A stretch of 64,000 nucleotides of DNA from Leifsonia sp. CL147 (GTDB lineage: Bacteria; Actinomycetota; Actinomycetes; Actinomycetales; Microbacteriaceae), in NCBI RefSeq assembly GCF_900114565.1, contig NZ_FOTM01000019.1, forward strand, positions 1 to 64,000. The letters run 5' to 3'. Position numbers and translations under genes: made by a program. The notes below the pieces were generated by a model. That model did no database searches, had not been told where the DNA came from, and saw only the letters and a program-made list of their open reading frames with translations. Of the stretch, positions 25,019 through 34,687 are shown piece after piece. Position 1 is the stretch's first letter; the number at the start of each line of letters is the position of its first letter.

Positions 25019-25046
25019 TTACGCGCACCCTGTGCTTTGCTATGCT
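25019..25046 (+). promoter_or_regulatory. Promoter of the glyA-folD transcript
   Basis: TTACGC (25019-25024) and TATGCT (25041-25046), spaced by 16 bp, place transcription start near 25052, right at the 5' edge of the ZTP riboswitch. The -10 element is a good match to the actinobacterial TANNNT consensus. Confidence 0.6.
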
Positions 25047-25049
25047 TGG

Positions 25050-25142
25050 CCCGTCGCGACTGGCGCTCAGATGGTCACCATCGGGGAGCGACACGGTACC
25101 TCGAAACACGGATGGATGCGGCCGCGCGCCTGGGTCGCTACG
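25050..25142 (+). ncRNA. ZTP (pfl) riboswitch upstream of glyA-folD
   Basis: The conserved blocks of the pfl/ZTP class appear in order: CCGTCGCGACTGGCGC (25051-25066), then GGTCACCATCGGGGAGCGAC (25073-25092), then a variable stem, then GCCGCGCGCCTGGGTCGC (25121-25138). The last block can pair with the first to make the ZTP pseudoknot. It senses ZMP/ZTP, which build up when 10-formyl-tetrahydrofolate is low, and should switch on glyA and folD, the one-carbon genes downstream. Class and gene context agree. The switch mechanism (ribosome-site masking or termination) cannot be read with certainty. Confidence 0.92.
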
Positions 25143-25174
25143 AATTGGTCCATCCCTGTACGAAGGAGCCGGCA

Positions 25175-26500
25175 ATGACCGATACCCTCCCCTCGACGTT
25201 CACCGCACCACTCGCGGAAGTCGACCCCGAGATCGCGGAGGTGCTGCAGCTCGAGCTCGGTCGCCAGCGCGACTACCTCGAGATGATCGCCTCCGAGAAC
25301 TTCGTGCCGCGTGCCGTGCTCGAAGCGGTCGGCTCGGTGCTCACCAACAAGTACGCGGAAGGCTACCCCGGCCGCCGCTACTACGGCGGCTGCGAGTACG
25401 TCGACATCGCCGAGCAGCTGGCGATCGACCGGGCGAAGGCCCTCTTCGGCGCCGAGTACGCGAACGTGCAGCCGCACTCCGGAGCCTCCGCGAACGCGGC
25501 GGTGCTGTCGGCGATCGCGACGCCCGGCGACACCATCCTGGGCCTGGAGCTCGCCCACGGTGGGCACCTCACCCACGGCATGAAGCTCAACTTCTCCGGG
25601 AAGCTCTACAACGCCGTGTCCTACGGCGTCGACCCGGAGACCTTCCTCGTCGACATGAACGTCGTGCGCGACAAGGCGATCGAGCACAAGCCGCGCGTGA
25701 TCATCGCCGGCTGGTCCGCCTACCCCCGTCAGCTCGACTTCGCGGCGTTCCGCGAGATCGCGGACGAGGTGGGCGCGAAGCTCTGGGTCGACATGGCGCA
25801 CTTCGCCGGTCTCGTCGCCGCTGGGCTGCATCCCTCGCCCGTCCCGTACGCGGACGTCGTCAGCTCCACAGTGCACAAGACCATCGGCGGCCCGCGCTCC
25901 GGCTTCATCGTCAGCCGGGACACGGAGCTGGCGAAGAAGCTCAACTCGAACGTCTTCCCCGGCCAGCAGGGCGGCCCGCTCATGCACGTGATCGCTGCGA
26001 AGGCCACCGCGTTCAAGCTGGCGGCGACCGAGGAGTTCAAGGACCGCCAGGCGCGCACCATCCGCGGCGCCCAGCTGCTCGCCTCGCGGCTCACCGCCGA
26101 GGACTCGCGGGCGGCCGGTGTGGATGTGCTCACCGGCGGCACGGACGTCCACCTGGTGCTCGCCGACCTCCGTACCTCGGAGCTCGACGGTCAGCAGGCG
26201 GAGGACGTGCTGCACGAGGTCGGGATCACGGTGAACCGCAACGCGGTCCCGTTCGACCCGCGCCCGCCGATGGTGACCTCCGGCCTGCGCATCGGCACCC
26301 CGGCGCTCGCGACGCGCGGTTTCGGCGACACCGAGTTCACCGAGGTGGCCGACATCATCGCGCTCGCGCTCCGTCCCGGTGCCGACACGCGCGCCCTCCG
26401 CGCCCGCGTGGACGCGCTCACGGCGGCCTTCCCGCTCTACCCGGGCCTGACCCCCTCGGGTCAGGACGCCTTCCCCGTCGAGCTGCCCTCCTCGATCTGA
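25175..26500 (+). CDS. glyA: Serine hydroxymethyltransferase
   Basis: A 441-residue PLP enzyme interconverting serine plus tetrahydrofolate and glycine plus 5,10-methylene-tetrahydrofolate. It has [20 protein letters not shown] near the N-terminus, [14 protein letters not shown], the PLP-binding lysine Lys235 in [13 protein letters not shown], and a normal length. AAGGAG (25163-25168) sets the ATG at 25175, downstream of the ZTP riboswitch. The longer open frame upstream runs through the riboswitch and is spurious. folD follows after a 98-bp spacer containing a strong hairpin. Confidence 0.97.
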   Translation: MTDTLPSTFTAPLAEVDPEIAEVLQLELGRQRDYLEMIASENFVPRAVLEAVGSVLTNKYAEGYPGRRYYGGCEYVDIAEQLAIDRAKALFGAEYANVQPHSGASANAAVLSAIATPGDTILGLELAHGGHLTHGMKLNFSGKLYNAVSYGVDPETFLVDMNVVRDKAIEHKPRVIIAGWSAYPRQLDFAAFREIADEVGAKLWVDMAHFAGLVAAGLHPSPVPYADVVSSTVHKTIGGPRSGFIVSRDTELAKKLNSNVFPGQQGGPLMHVIAAKATAFKLAATEEFKDRQARTIRGAQLLASRLTAEDSRAAGVDVLTGGTDVHLVLADLRTSELDGQQAEDVLHEVGITVNRNAVPFDPRPPMVTSGLRIGTPALATRGFGDTEFTEVADIIALALRPGADTRALRARVDALTAAFPLYPGLTPSGQDAFPVELPSSI

Positions 26501-26517
26501 CCCATCCCTGCGCCTTC

Positions 26518-26572
26518 GGTTCCCGAGTTCTTCGAGCAGTCCACGCGGATCCGCTCGAAGACCTCGGGAACC
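26518..26572. repeat. Long hairpin between glyA and folD
   Basis: GGTTCCCGAG (26518-26527) and CTTCGAGC (26530-26537) pair with GCTCGAAG (26553-26560) and CTCGGGAACC (26563-26572), with one internal mismatch and a 15-base loop. No T tract follows, so it may be an RNA-processing or stabilising element, not a terminator. It is unrelated in sequence to the other palindromes. Confidence 0.8.
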
Positions 26573-26598
26573 GTCGGCTCGCACGAGAGGAACGACGC

Positions 26599-27480
26599 GT
26601 GACGGCACGGATTCTGGATGGGAAGGCGACGGCCGCCGCGATCAAAGCCGAGCTGAAGGAGCGGGTGGATGCCCTGCGTGCGCGGGGGATCGTCCCGGGT
26701 CTGGGCACCATCCTCGTCGGCGATGACCCGGGCTCGCAGTGGTACGTCGCCGGCAAGCACCGCGACTGCGCAGAGGTCGGCATCGCCTCCATCCGCCGCG
26801 ACCTGCCGGCCGAGACCTCGCAGGCCGAGCTCGAGGCCGTCGTCGAGGAGCTCAACGCCGACCCGGACTGCACCGGCTTCATCGTGCAGCTCCCGCTGCC
26901 GGCGCACCTCGACACCGACGCCATCCTCGAACTGGTCGACCCGGCGAAGGATGCGGACGGCCTGCACCCCACGAACCTCGGCCGGCTGATGCTCAACGTG
27001 GGCCGCCCGATCACCTCGCCGCTGCCGTGCACGCCGCGCGGCATCATCGAGCTGATGCTGCGTCACGACATCGACCTCCGCGGCGCGGATGTGGTCGTCG
27101 TCGGCCGCGGCGTCACCGTCGGGCGCGCCATCGGCTCCCTCCTCACCCGCCGCGAGTTCAACGCGACGGTGACGCTGACCCACACCGGCACGCGGTACCT
27201 CGGCGAGCACCTCCGCCGGGCGGACGTCATCGTGGCGGCGGCCGGAGTGGCGGGCCTGGTGACCGCCGCCGACGTCAAGCCGGGCGCGGTGGTGCTCGAC
27301 GTCGGCGTGAGCCGGGTGGAGGATCCGCTCACCGGCAGGAGCGTCGTCGCCGGCGACGTGTCGCCCGAGGTCGCCGAGGTCGCCGGATGGATCTCGCCGA
27401 ACCCGGGCGGCGTCGGACCGATGACCCGCGCCCTCCTGCTGCAGAACGTCGTCGAGACCGCCGAGCGCCGCCTCTCCTGA
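26599..27480 (+). CDS. folD: Methylenetetrahydrofolate dehydrogenase / methenyl-THF cyclohydrolase
   Basis: A 293-residue bifunctional NADP-dependent enzyme making 10-formyl-tetrahydrofolate. It has [17 protein letters not shown] with the catalytic Lys of the YxxxK motif, [24 protein letters not shown] and DVGVSRV. The nucleotide-binding loop reads [13 protein letters not shown] where most FolD proteins have GRSxxVGxP, a modest deviation. The GTG at 26599 follows GAGAGGAA. It belongs to the glyA transcript under the ZTP riboswitch, and together with purU (8878) it sets the formyl-THF balance. Confidence 0.95.
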   Translation: MTARILDGKATAAAIKAELKERVDALRARGIVPGLGTILVGDDPGSQWYVAGKHRDCAEVGIASIRRDLPAETSQAELEAVVEELNADPDCTGFIVQLPLPAHLDTDAILELVDPAKDADGLHPTNLGRLMLNVGRPITSPLPCTPRGIIELMLRHDIDLRGADVVVVGRGVTVGRAIGSLLTRREFNATVTLTHTGTRYLGEHLRRADVIVAAAGVAGLVTAADVKPGAVVLDVGVSRVEDPLTGRSVVAGDVSPEVAEVAGWISPNPGGVGPMTRALLLQNVVETAERRLS

Positions 27481-27498
27481 CCCAGCCCCCCGCCCCAG

Positions 27499-27574
27499 CC
27501 CCACCGTCGAGTCCGCAGAGATTGCACGGTGCGGCGGCGTATCGCGTGCAGTCTCTGCGGACTCGATGGTGGGG
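27499..27574. repeat. 76-bp palindromic repeat, copy 2
   Basis: 26-bp arms at 27499-27524 and 27549-27574, beginning CCCCACCGTCGAGTCCGCAG, are inverted copies with two mismatches around a 24-base loop. It fills the gap between folD and the convergent metallo-beta-lactamase gene and could act as a bidirectional terminator. Confidence 0.92.
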
Positions 27575-27595
27575 CTGAGGGCGGGGTGGGGTGGG

Positions 27596-28402
27596 TCAGC
27601 GGTCGAGGACGAGGATGAAGCGCTTGCGGACGATGCGCTCGCCCGGCTCACCGCGCAGGTCGTCGAGGGCGGAGAGCACGCGGTCGAGGACGCCGGGGCG
27701 CAGCGGAAGCGGCGCCTCATCCGGCTGGTCGACGGTCCCGGCGGGATAGTCCTCGCCAGGCGTCGACGACATCTCGATGTGTGCGCCGCGCACCTCCCGC
27801 ACCGGCGCCGGAGGGTCGTCCCGGAAGCGGATCAGCCGCTCGATCGTCGCGCGGAACTGCGGCAGGTCCCGAACGTACAGTCGCGCCGGGAGGACGGTGT
27901 CCCCGGTGAACAGGATGCCCGTCCTCCGGTCGAAGAACACGACCGCCGACGGCTCGTGGCCGGGTCCCCCGATCACGTCGATCACACGACGCCCGAGGTC
28001 GAAGGCGACCGTCTCCTCCGGCCAGGACCGGAAGCCGAAGAACCCGATCACCTCGGCGGGACTCGTCCCGACGACGGTCGTGCCGGGCCGGTCGCGCAGC
28101 AGCGGGTCACCGGCGATGTGGTCGCCGTGAGCGTGCGAATGGGCGACGACCAGGGGATACGGACGGACGAAGACGACCGGGTTGCGGCGCAGCCACTCGG
28201 CGATCAGCCGATCGATCGCCGCGCGCAGTGGAAACTGCCCCTCATCGGAGGTCGCGCCGGTGTCGATCAGGAGGGCCCGCTCCCGCCCGAACAGCAGGTA
28301 GAGGAAGGGCGCCTCCCAGTGCGACGCCTTCGGCTGCCGCAGCTGGACGGTGTCCGGGTCGAGCCAGGTCACCTCCGGCTCCCGCGCTCCCTGTCCGCTC
28401 AC
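27596..28402 (-). CDS. Metallo-beta-lactamase fold hydrolase
   Basis: A 268-residue MBL-fold protein. The metal motif reads VVAHSHAHGDHIAG (HxHxDH), followed by the GGPGHEPSAVVFFD segment with the third His and FTGDTVLPARLYV with the bridging Asp. ALLIDTGA near residue 45 is the typical first strand. Relatives include glyoxalase II-like and other thioester or lactone hydrolases; the substrate is unknown. The GTG at 28402 is the first sensible start, but a second GTG eleven codons in (with GGAGG just before it) is possible. It is convergent with folD. Confidence 0.8.
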   Translation of the reverse strand: MSGQGAREPEVTWLDPDTVQLRQPKASHWEAPFLYLLFGRERALLIDTGATSDEGQFPLRAAIDRLIAEWLRRNPVVFVRPYPLVVAHSHAHGDHIAGDPLLRDRPGTTVVGTSPAEVIGFFGFRSWPEETVAFDLGRRVIDVIGGPGHEPSAVVFFDRRTGILFTGDTVLPARLYVRDLPQFRATIERLIRFRDDPPAPVREVRGAHIEMSSTPGEDYPAGTVDQPDEAPLPLRPGVLDRVLSALDDLRGEPGERIVRKRFILVLDR

Positions 28403-28456
28403 CCTCCCAGTCTGCCCGCCTCCGGTAACGCCCGGGTGAACGCGCCCGCCCTCTGC

Positions 28457-28520
28457 CCGCGAAGTGCTCCTTGTTGCAGGCGACACGCCGCGGGGCGCTG
28501 CAACAACGAGCACTTCGCGG
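28457..28520. repeat. 64-bp palindromic repeat, copy A
   Basis: 23-bp arms starting CCGCGAAGTGCTC (28457) and ending GAGCACTTCGCGG (28520) pair with one mismatch around the loop GCGACACGCCGCGGGGCG. This is the best-preserved member of the family. Confidence 0.92.
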
Positions 28521-28596
28521 GGAGGCGGGAGGCGCGGAGGGGGGAGGGGGGGAGGGGGGAGGCGCGAAGCAGGGGAGTGGAGGGGGGAGGGCCGAT

Positions 28597-28660
28597 GCCC
28601 GAGGTGCTCGTTGTTGCAGGCGACACGCCGTGGGGCGCTGCACCTGCGAGCACTTCGCGG
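28597..28660. repeat. 64-bp palindromic repeat, copy B
   Basis: Same 64-bp length as copy A, with the arm core GAGGTGCTCGTTGTTGCAG and GAGCACTTCGCGG and the loop GCGACACGCCGTGGGGCG. Several arm mismatches have accumulated. Confidence 0.88.
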
Positions 28661-28751
28661 GGGAGGGGCGGAGCGCGGAGGGGCGGAGCGCGGGGAGGCG
28701 GAGGCGGAGGAGCGGGAGGGGGAGGCGGAGGGCGTACGGTGGAGTGCGGAT

Positions 28752-28815
28752 GCGCGAGGTGCTCGTTCTTGCAGACGACACGCCGTGGGGCGGTGCACCT
28801 ACGAGCACCTCGCGG
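28752..28815. repeat. 64-bp palindromic repeat, copy C
   Basis: Same 64-bp length, with arms GCGCGAGGTGCTCGTTCTTG and GAGCACCTCGCGG around a loop containing GACGACACGCCGTGGGGCG. The G/C pairs at the sixth to eighth arm positions differ from copy A in both arms, so pairing is kept. Confidence 0.88.
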
Positions 28816-28909
28816 CGAGGGGCGGAGCCGGGGAGGGGCGGAGCGGGGAGCGGCGGAGCGGGGAGCGGCGGAGGCGCGGAGGCGCGGAGGGCGGAACGAG
28901 CGGGACGCG

Positions 28910-30066
28910 TCAGGACTCGCGGCGGGCGCCCTCGGAGGGGCGCACGGTGAACAGCTCCGGCTGCCCGAAGCCGTGCTCGGCGAACGCGCCGTCGAGCGCC
29001 ACGAGCACGCGGCTGAGGGCGTCGGACGGCACCAGCGCGATGGCCGAGCCGCCGAAGCCGCCGCCGGTCATCCGCGCGCCGATCGCGCCGTTCGCCTGCG
29101 CCGTCTCGACCGCGAGGTCGAGCTCCGGCACCGAGATCTCGAAGTCGTCGCGCATCGAGACATGGGATGCGTCCAGCAGTTCCCCGATCGCGGCCGGTCC
29201 CTGCTCGCGCAGCGTCCGCACGGTGTCGAGCACGCGCTGGTCCTCGGTGACGACGTGGCGCACCCGGCGGAAGGTCACGTCGTCGAGCAGCTCGCGCGCC
29301 CGGTCGAGGTCGGCGAGCGAGACATCCCGGAGGGACTCCACTCCGAGGATGCGCGCCCCCTCTTCGCAGGACGCCCTGCGCTCGGCGTACCCGCCGTCCG
29401 CGTGCGCATGCGTGACGCCCGTGTTGATGATGAGGATCTCGAGCCCGGCGGCTTCGAGGCCGAGCGGGACGACCTCCGACTCGAGCGAGCGGCAGTCCAG
29501 GAACACGGCGGCGTCCGGCTCGCCGAGGAGGGATGCGGACTGGTCCATGATCCCGGTGGGTGCGCCGGCCGCGACGTTCTCCGCGCGCTGCCCGACGCGT
29601 GCGAGCGTGCGCCGGTCGAGTCCTAGCCTCCAGAGCTCGTCGAGTGCGAGACCGACGGCGCTCTCGATCGCCGCGGACGACGACAAGCCGGCGCCGACCG
29701 GCACGTTGGAGTCGAGGAGGATGTCCATGCCGGGCACGGCGGCGAGGTCGACCCCGAACTCGCTCATCGCCCAGGCGACGCCCAGGGGATACGCGGCCCA
29801 GCCGCTCAGGATCTCGGGCGAGAGGTCGTCGATGGCGACCTCCACCAGTTCGTCCGCGAACGTGCTGCCGACGCGCAGGACGCGGTCGTCGCGGACGCCG
29901 ATCGCCGCGAGCGTCCGGCGGTTGATGGCGAACGGCAGCACGAACCCCAGGTTGTAGTCCGTGTGCTCGCCGATCAGGTTCACGCGCCCCGGCGCCGACC
30001 AGATGCCGTCGGGTTCGCGGCCGAAGGTCTGGATGAAGTCGTCGCGGATTCCCGTTCGCAGGTCGG

Positions 30067-30070
<4 letters not shown>
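28910..30070 (-). CDS. galK: Galactokinase
   Basis: A 386-residue GHMP kinase phosphorylating galactose to galactose-1-phosphate. It has the galactokinase signature GRVNLIGEHTDYNLGFVLP near residue 29, the ATP-binding PVGAGLSSSAAIESA, and the C-terminal GGGFGGSAIALV. Length is normal. The ATG overlaps the galT stop by 4 bp, so it is translated from the galT message. It works with GalT and GalM in the Leloir pathway. Confidence 0.96.
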
Positions 30071-31368
<1,298 letters not shown>

Positions 31369-31374
31369 GCCATC

Positions 31375-31422
31375 CTTTCGATTCCGAAAGCAAGAATACG
31401 ACAACAGCTTTCGTATTGACAA
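31375..31422. promoter_or_regulatory. Overlapping divergent promoters and operators, galT / DeoR regulator
   Basis: On the plus strand TTGACA (31416-31421) and CAGCAT (31439-31444), spaced by 17 bp, place the start at the regulator's ATG. On the minus strand TTGTCA (31422-31417) and TATTCT (31398-31393), spaced by 18 bp, serve galT. The two -35 boxes overlap. The inverted repeat AATACGA/TCGTATT (31395-31417) sits between the promoters, and CTTTCGATTCCGAAAG (31375-31390) sits at the galT start point. One repressor could therefore close both genes. Confidence 0.65.
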
Positions 31423-31450
31423 GGATTCGCAAGCGTTCCAGCATGGGCCT

Positions 31451-32236
31451 ATGACCGAACCGCTGCCCGCAGCCCTCCGCCGCGAGCGGATGCTGGAGCT
31501 GATCGGCCGTGCCGGCTTCGCCCGCGTCTCCGACCTGAGCGAGGCGTTCCAGGTCTCCGACGTGACGGTCCGCAGCGATCTGGATGCGCTCGATCGCGAG
31601 CAGAGCATCCGCCGCATCCACGGTGGGGCCGTGCTGCGAACGGCGGGGATGCGCGAGGCGAGCTTCGAGGAGGCGCTGGAGTCGTCCGCCGACGAGAAGC
31701 GCCGCATCGGTCAGACCGCTGCCGCCATGGTCGCCTCCGGGAGCAGTGTCCTCCTGGATGTGGGCACGACGACGGCCGCCATCGCGCGCGCCCTCGTCGA
31801 GCGCGACGACCTCGAGAACGTGACCGTCATCACCAACGGCCTGACCATCGCCCTGGAGCTCGAGCGCGCCATCCCGCGCTTCGCCGTCGTGGTGACCGGC
31901 GGGACCCTGCGGCCGCTGCAGCACTCCCTGGTGGAGCCGCTGGCCGCTGTGCTGCTGGAACGCATGCATGCCGACGTGGCGTTCATCGGCTGCACGGGCG
32001 TGCATCCCACCGGCGGCATCACCAACGTGAACCTGCCGGAGGCCGACCTGAAACGCGTCATGGTCCGCTCGGCGGAGCGCGCGGTCGTCGTGGCCGACGG
32101 CTCCAAACTCGACCGAACGCACCTGGGGCGGATCGCCGCAGTGGATGAGGTGGCCGAGTTGATCACGGGCGCATCCGCTCCCCATGCCGCTGTGACGGCA
32201 TTGCGGGACGCAGGTCTCCCAGTGGTCGTCGCCTGA
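31451..32236 (+). CDS. DeoR family transcriptional regulator (galactose operon)
   Basis: A 261-residue repressor with an N-terminal winged helix (MLELIGRAGFARVSDLSEAF and VSDVTVRSDLDALDREQSIR) and a C-terminal sugar-phosphate sensing domain (LDVGTTTAAIARALV, VAFIGCTGVHPTGG, VVVADGSKLDR). The ATG at 31451 has no ribosome site and coincides with the predicted transcription start, so it is probably leaderless. It is divergent from galT-galK with operator-like repeats between them, so it most likely controls the gal genes and itself. galM follows 16 bp downstream. Confidence 0.88.
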   Translation: MTEPLPAALRRERMLELIGRAGFARVSDLSEAFQVSDVTVRSDLDALDREQSIRRIHGGAVLRTAGMREASFEEALESSADEKRRIGQTAAAMVASGSSVLLDVGTTTAAIARALVERDDLENVTVITNGLTIALELERAIPRFAVVVTGGTLRPLQHSLVEPLAAVLLERMHADVAFIGCTGVHPTGGITNVNLPEADLKRVMVRSAERAVVVADGSKLDRTHLGRIAAVDEVAELITGASAPHAAVTALRDAGLPVVVA

Positions 32237-32252
32237 GGCCTACCCTGGTTCC

Positions 32253-33188
32253 ATGCGTCCTGCGACCGGTGAACAGTACGAACTCGACTTCGGCGACCTC
32301 AGCGCCACGATCGTGCAGGTGGGGGCCGGTATCCGGTCGCTCCGCTTCGCGGAATCGGACCTGACGGAGCCGTATCCCGCCGGGGAGCAGCCGCCCTCGG
32401 CCTGCGGCATCGTCCTGGTGCCGTGGCCCAACCGGGTCGCCGACGGCCGGTGGGAGTTCGAGGGCGAGCCCCGGCAGCTGGACCTGACGGAACCGGCGAA
32501 GGGCAACGCCATCCACGGGCTGTTGCGCCGCCGTCCCTACGAACTGGTGGACCGGACGGACTCGACCGTGACGCAGGCTGCTGCCATCTTCCCCGAGCCG
32601 GGATATCCGTTCCTGCTCGAGACCGCCGTCACGCACGAGCTCCACACCGACGGCCTGCAGGTCACCCACACGATCAGCAACGCGGGCGAGGTGCCGGCGC
32701 CCGTCGCGGTGGGCGCGCATCCCTACGTCCGCATCGGCGATGTGCCGCCCGAGCAGCTGACGGTGACCGTCGCCGCGCGCACCCGCTTTCAGACGGACGA
32801 GCGCAGCAACGTCATCGGGGAGTCGGCCGTCGAGGGCACGCCGTTCGACCTGTCCGGCGGCCGCCGCCTCAGCGAGCTCGAGCTGGACACCGGTTACGGC
32901 GACCTGCCGGACGGACCGGCGGAGCATGTGCTCGCCGCCGACGACGGCCGGCGCCTCGTGCTCTGGGGGGACGAGGCCTTCCGCTACGTGCAGGTGTTCA
33001 CCCACCGATCCTTCGCCACGAAGCCGGGAGGAGTGGCTCTCGCCATCGAGCCGATGACCGCGCCGGCGGACGCCCTCAACTCCGGTCGCGGCCTGCGCTG
33101 GCTGGAGCCGGGCGAGACGTGGACGGTGAGCTGGGGCATCCGGCCGGAGGGGTTCGGCGGGGAGGCCTACCTGGCCAGCTGGGGGTAG
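32253..33188 (+). CDS. Aldose 1-epimerase (galactose mutarotase)
   Basis: A 311-residue beta-sandwich mutarotase interconverting alpha- and beta-anomers of galactose or glucose. Features are VPWPNRVADGRWEFEG with the substrate-binding Asn-Arg, NAIHGLLRRRPYELV (first active-site His), GAHPYVRIG (second His), and a Glu near the C-terminus (LAIEPMTAPADALNSG). TACCCT (32241-32246) lies six bases before the ATG, so a leaderless promoter may add to readthrough from the DeoR gene. Its 3' end overlaps the convergent SDR gene by 22 bp. Confidence 0.9.
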   Translation: MRPATGEQYELDFGDLSATIVQVGAGIRSLRFAESDLTEPYPAGEQPPSACGIVLVPWPNRVADGRWEFEGEPRQLDLTEPAKGNAIHGLLRRRPYELVDRTDSTVTQAAAIFPEPGYPFLLETAVTHELHTDGLQVTHTISNAGEVPAPVAVGAHPYVRIGDVPPEQLTVTVAARTRFQTDERSNVIGESAVEGTPFDLSGGRRLSELELDTGYGDLPDGPAEHVLAADDGRRLVLWGDEAFRYVQVFTHRSFATKPGGVALAIEPMTAPADALNSGRGLRWLEPGETWTVSWGIRPEGFGGEAYLASWG

Positions 33189-33871
33189 AGCGCGCGGACG
33201 TCCTCGTGGAGGTGCGACTTAACGTAGCGCGCGGTGTCGCCGACGACCGCCTCCGCTTCGTCCGCCGCCACGGCGTCCAGCGCCTCCTCCACGACCTGGC
33301 GCGGCGGCACCTTCTCGCCGGTGGCGTGTGCGGCCATGTCGGTGTCGACGTAGCCGACGTGGACGCCGACCACCTGGATGCCAGCGTCCGCCAGCTCCAC
33401 CCGGGCCGAGTTGCTCGCGGACCAGAGTGCCGCCTTCGTCGCACTGTACGAGCCGGTGCCGAGCCAGCTGAGCGCCGAGTGCATGTTCACGACGGCGCCG
33501 CCTCCATTCGCCTCGAGCACCGGCGTGAAGGCGCGGGTGATCAGCACCGGACCCCAGAAGTTGGTGTCGAACTCATGCCGGATCACGTCGAGGTCGCCGG
33601 ACACGAGCGACTGGTCGGACGCGATTCCCGCGTTGTTGACGAGCACGGTCACGTCGGTGGCCACGGCGGCGGCGCGGCGGATGCTGTCGGCGTCGGTCAC
33701 ATCCAGCTGCAGGGGGATGACGCGCGGGTCGTCCGCGACGATGCTCTCGGGGCGCCGTGCGGCGGCGTAGACCTTGATCGCGCCGCGCTCGAGGAGCTCC
33801 GCGACGAAGGCGGCGCCGAGGCCGCGGTTGGCGCCGGTGACGAGGGCGACACGTCCGGTGATGTCGGTCAT
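33167..33871 (-). CDS. Short-chain dehydrogenase/reductase
   Basis: A 234-residue classical SDR. It shows the Rossmann motif TGANRGLG near residue 13, NNAGIA, the catalytic Ser in MHSALSW, and the YSATK catalytic Tyr-Lys pair (GSYSATKAALWSASN). Substrate is unknown. The ATG at 33871 has GGAAGGAC just upstream; the longer open frame reads into the divergent TetR gene and is spurious. It is probably regulated by the adjacent TetR repressor through the two operators between them. Confidence 0.9.
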   Translation of the reverse strand: MTDITGRVALVTGANRGLGAAFVAELLERGAIKVYAAARRPESIVADDPRVIPLQLDVTDADSIRRAAAVATDVTVLVNNAGIASDQSLVSGDLDVIRHEFDTNFWGPVLITRAFTPVLEANGGGAVVNMHSALSWLGTGSYSATKAALWSASNSARVELADAGIQVVGVHVGYVDTDMAAHATGEKVPPRQVVEEALDAVAADEAEAVVGDTARYVKSHLHEDVRALYPQLAR

Positions 33872-33887
33872 GGGGAGTCCTTCCAAA

Positions 33888-33930
33888 GTAAACAGATCGG
33901 TGTACCTGCAATGTACACAGATCGGTTTAC
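33888..33930. promoter_or_regulatory. Two TetR-type operators between the SDR and TetR genes
   Basis: Two 18-bp near-palindromes with a GATC core occur 25 bp apart: GTAAACAGATCGGTGTAC (33888-33905) and GTACACAGATCGGTTTAC (33913-33930). They are also inverted copies of each other, so the whole block is symmetrical. The second overlaps the TetR -35 element. Confidence 0.8.
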
Positions 33931-33961
33931 TTTTTGCAAGCTCGGCTCTAGGATGAGACGC

Positions 33962-34534
33962 GTGAGCACGACGTCCACCCTCCCCCGGCCGAAGCCGCGC
34001 GACCGCGTGCTGGCGGCAGCGGCGCGGTTGTTCATCCGCGAGGGCGTCAACGCGGTGGGCGTCGACCGGCTCGCGCAGGAGGCCGAGGTCTCCAAGCGCT
34101 CCGTCTACCAGCACTTCGAGGGCAAGGACGACATCGTCGCCGCGATGCTCCGGGAGTACGGCCCGCGCGTGGTCGCCGGGTACTTCTCGGACGACGAGGA
34201 GCAGACCCCGCGCGAGCGCACCCTCCACGTGTTCGACGCGCTCCAGACGGCCGCCGAGGCCGGCGACTTCTTCGGCTGCCCCTTCGTCAACGTGGCCACC
34301 GAACTGCGCGACCGGGAACATCCCGCCGCCGTGGTCGCCCGGCGCTTCAAGGACGAGCTGACGGCGTACTTCGAGCGGCAGGCCGTTGCGGCCGGCGCCC
34401 GCCGGCCGCGCCTCCTCGCCGAGCAGCTGACGCTGCTGTTCGACGGCGCCTCCGCGAGCGCCGCCGTGCGCGGCGGCACGCCCGACGCCGCCCGCCTCGC
34501 CGGCGAGCAACTGTTCGACGCCGCTACCCGCTAG
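33962..34534 (+). CDS. TetR/AcrR family transcriptional regulator
   Basis: A 190-residue repressor with an N-terminal three-helix DNA-binding domain (DRVLAAAARLFIREGVNAVG and VSKRSVYQHFEGKDDIVAAM) and a ligand-binding C-terminal domain. TTTACT (33926-33931) and TAGGAT (33949-33954), spaced by 17 bp, put the transcription start at the GTG at 33962, so I choose that start; an ATG three codons upstream at 33953 lies inside the -10 box. The gene is divergent from an SDR, with two symmetric operators that would repress both. Confidence 0.88.
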   Translation: MSTTSTLPRPKPRDRVLAAAARLFIREGVNAVGVDRLAQEAEVSKRSVYQHFEGKDDIVAAMLREYGPRVVAGYFSDDEEQTPRERTLHVFDALQTAAEAGDFFGCPFVNVATELRDREHPAAVVARRFKDELTAYFERQAVAAGARRPRLLAEQLTLLFDGASASAAVRGGTPDAARLAGEQLFDAATR

Positions 34535-34564
34535 TCGCACGAGAGCCCGGCACCGCTTCCGTAC

Positions 34565-34645
34565 CGGCGGCCGTCCGGCGGCCGTCCGCCGGCGGTCCGG
34601 CGGCCGTCCGCCGGCGGTCCGGCGGCCGTCCGGCGGCCGTCCGGC
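34565..34645. repeat. GC-only tandem repeat (GGCGGCCGTCC units)
   Basis: About seven degenerate units of 11 bp (GGCGGCCGTCC and its variant GCCGGCGGTCC) fill most of the gap between TetR and the lipoprotein gene. It is strongly self-complementary and has no coding potential. Confidence 0.8.
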
Positions 34646-34687
34646 GAGTCGCAGGCGCTTCCCTGTCGACACCGGTTGAATGGCCAC

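Larger units (their letters stand above)
28403..28909. other. Intergenic repeat region with three 64-bp palindromes in purine-rich DNA
   Basis: This 507-bp gap between galK and the MBL-fold gene holds three copies of a 64-bp palindrome separated by plus-strand purine tracts such as GGAGGGGGGAGG and GGCGGAGCGCGGGGAGG. The tracts could form G-quadruplexes on the plus strand. The open frames that cross it are low-complexity artefacts. Confidence 0.7.

Noticed and set aside
25037-25174. Longer GlyA start
   Set aside because: The upstream in-frame ATG lies within the promoter and riboswitch; the ATG at 25175 has the ribosome site and the family N-terminus.
28538-28590. Coding sequence in the purine-rich tract between the 64-bp palindromes
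   Set aside because: Open frames are low-complexity Gly/Arg/Glu runs created by the GGAGG repeats and cross the palindromes in all frames.
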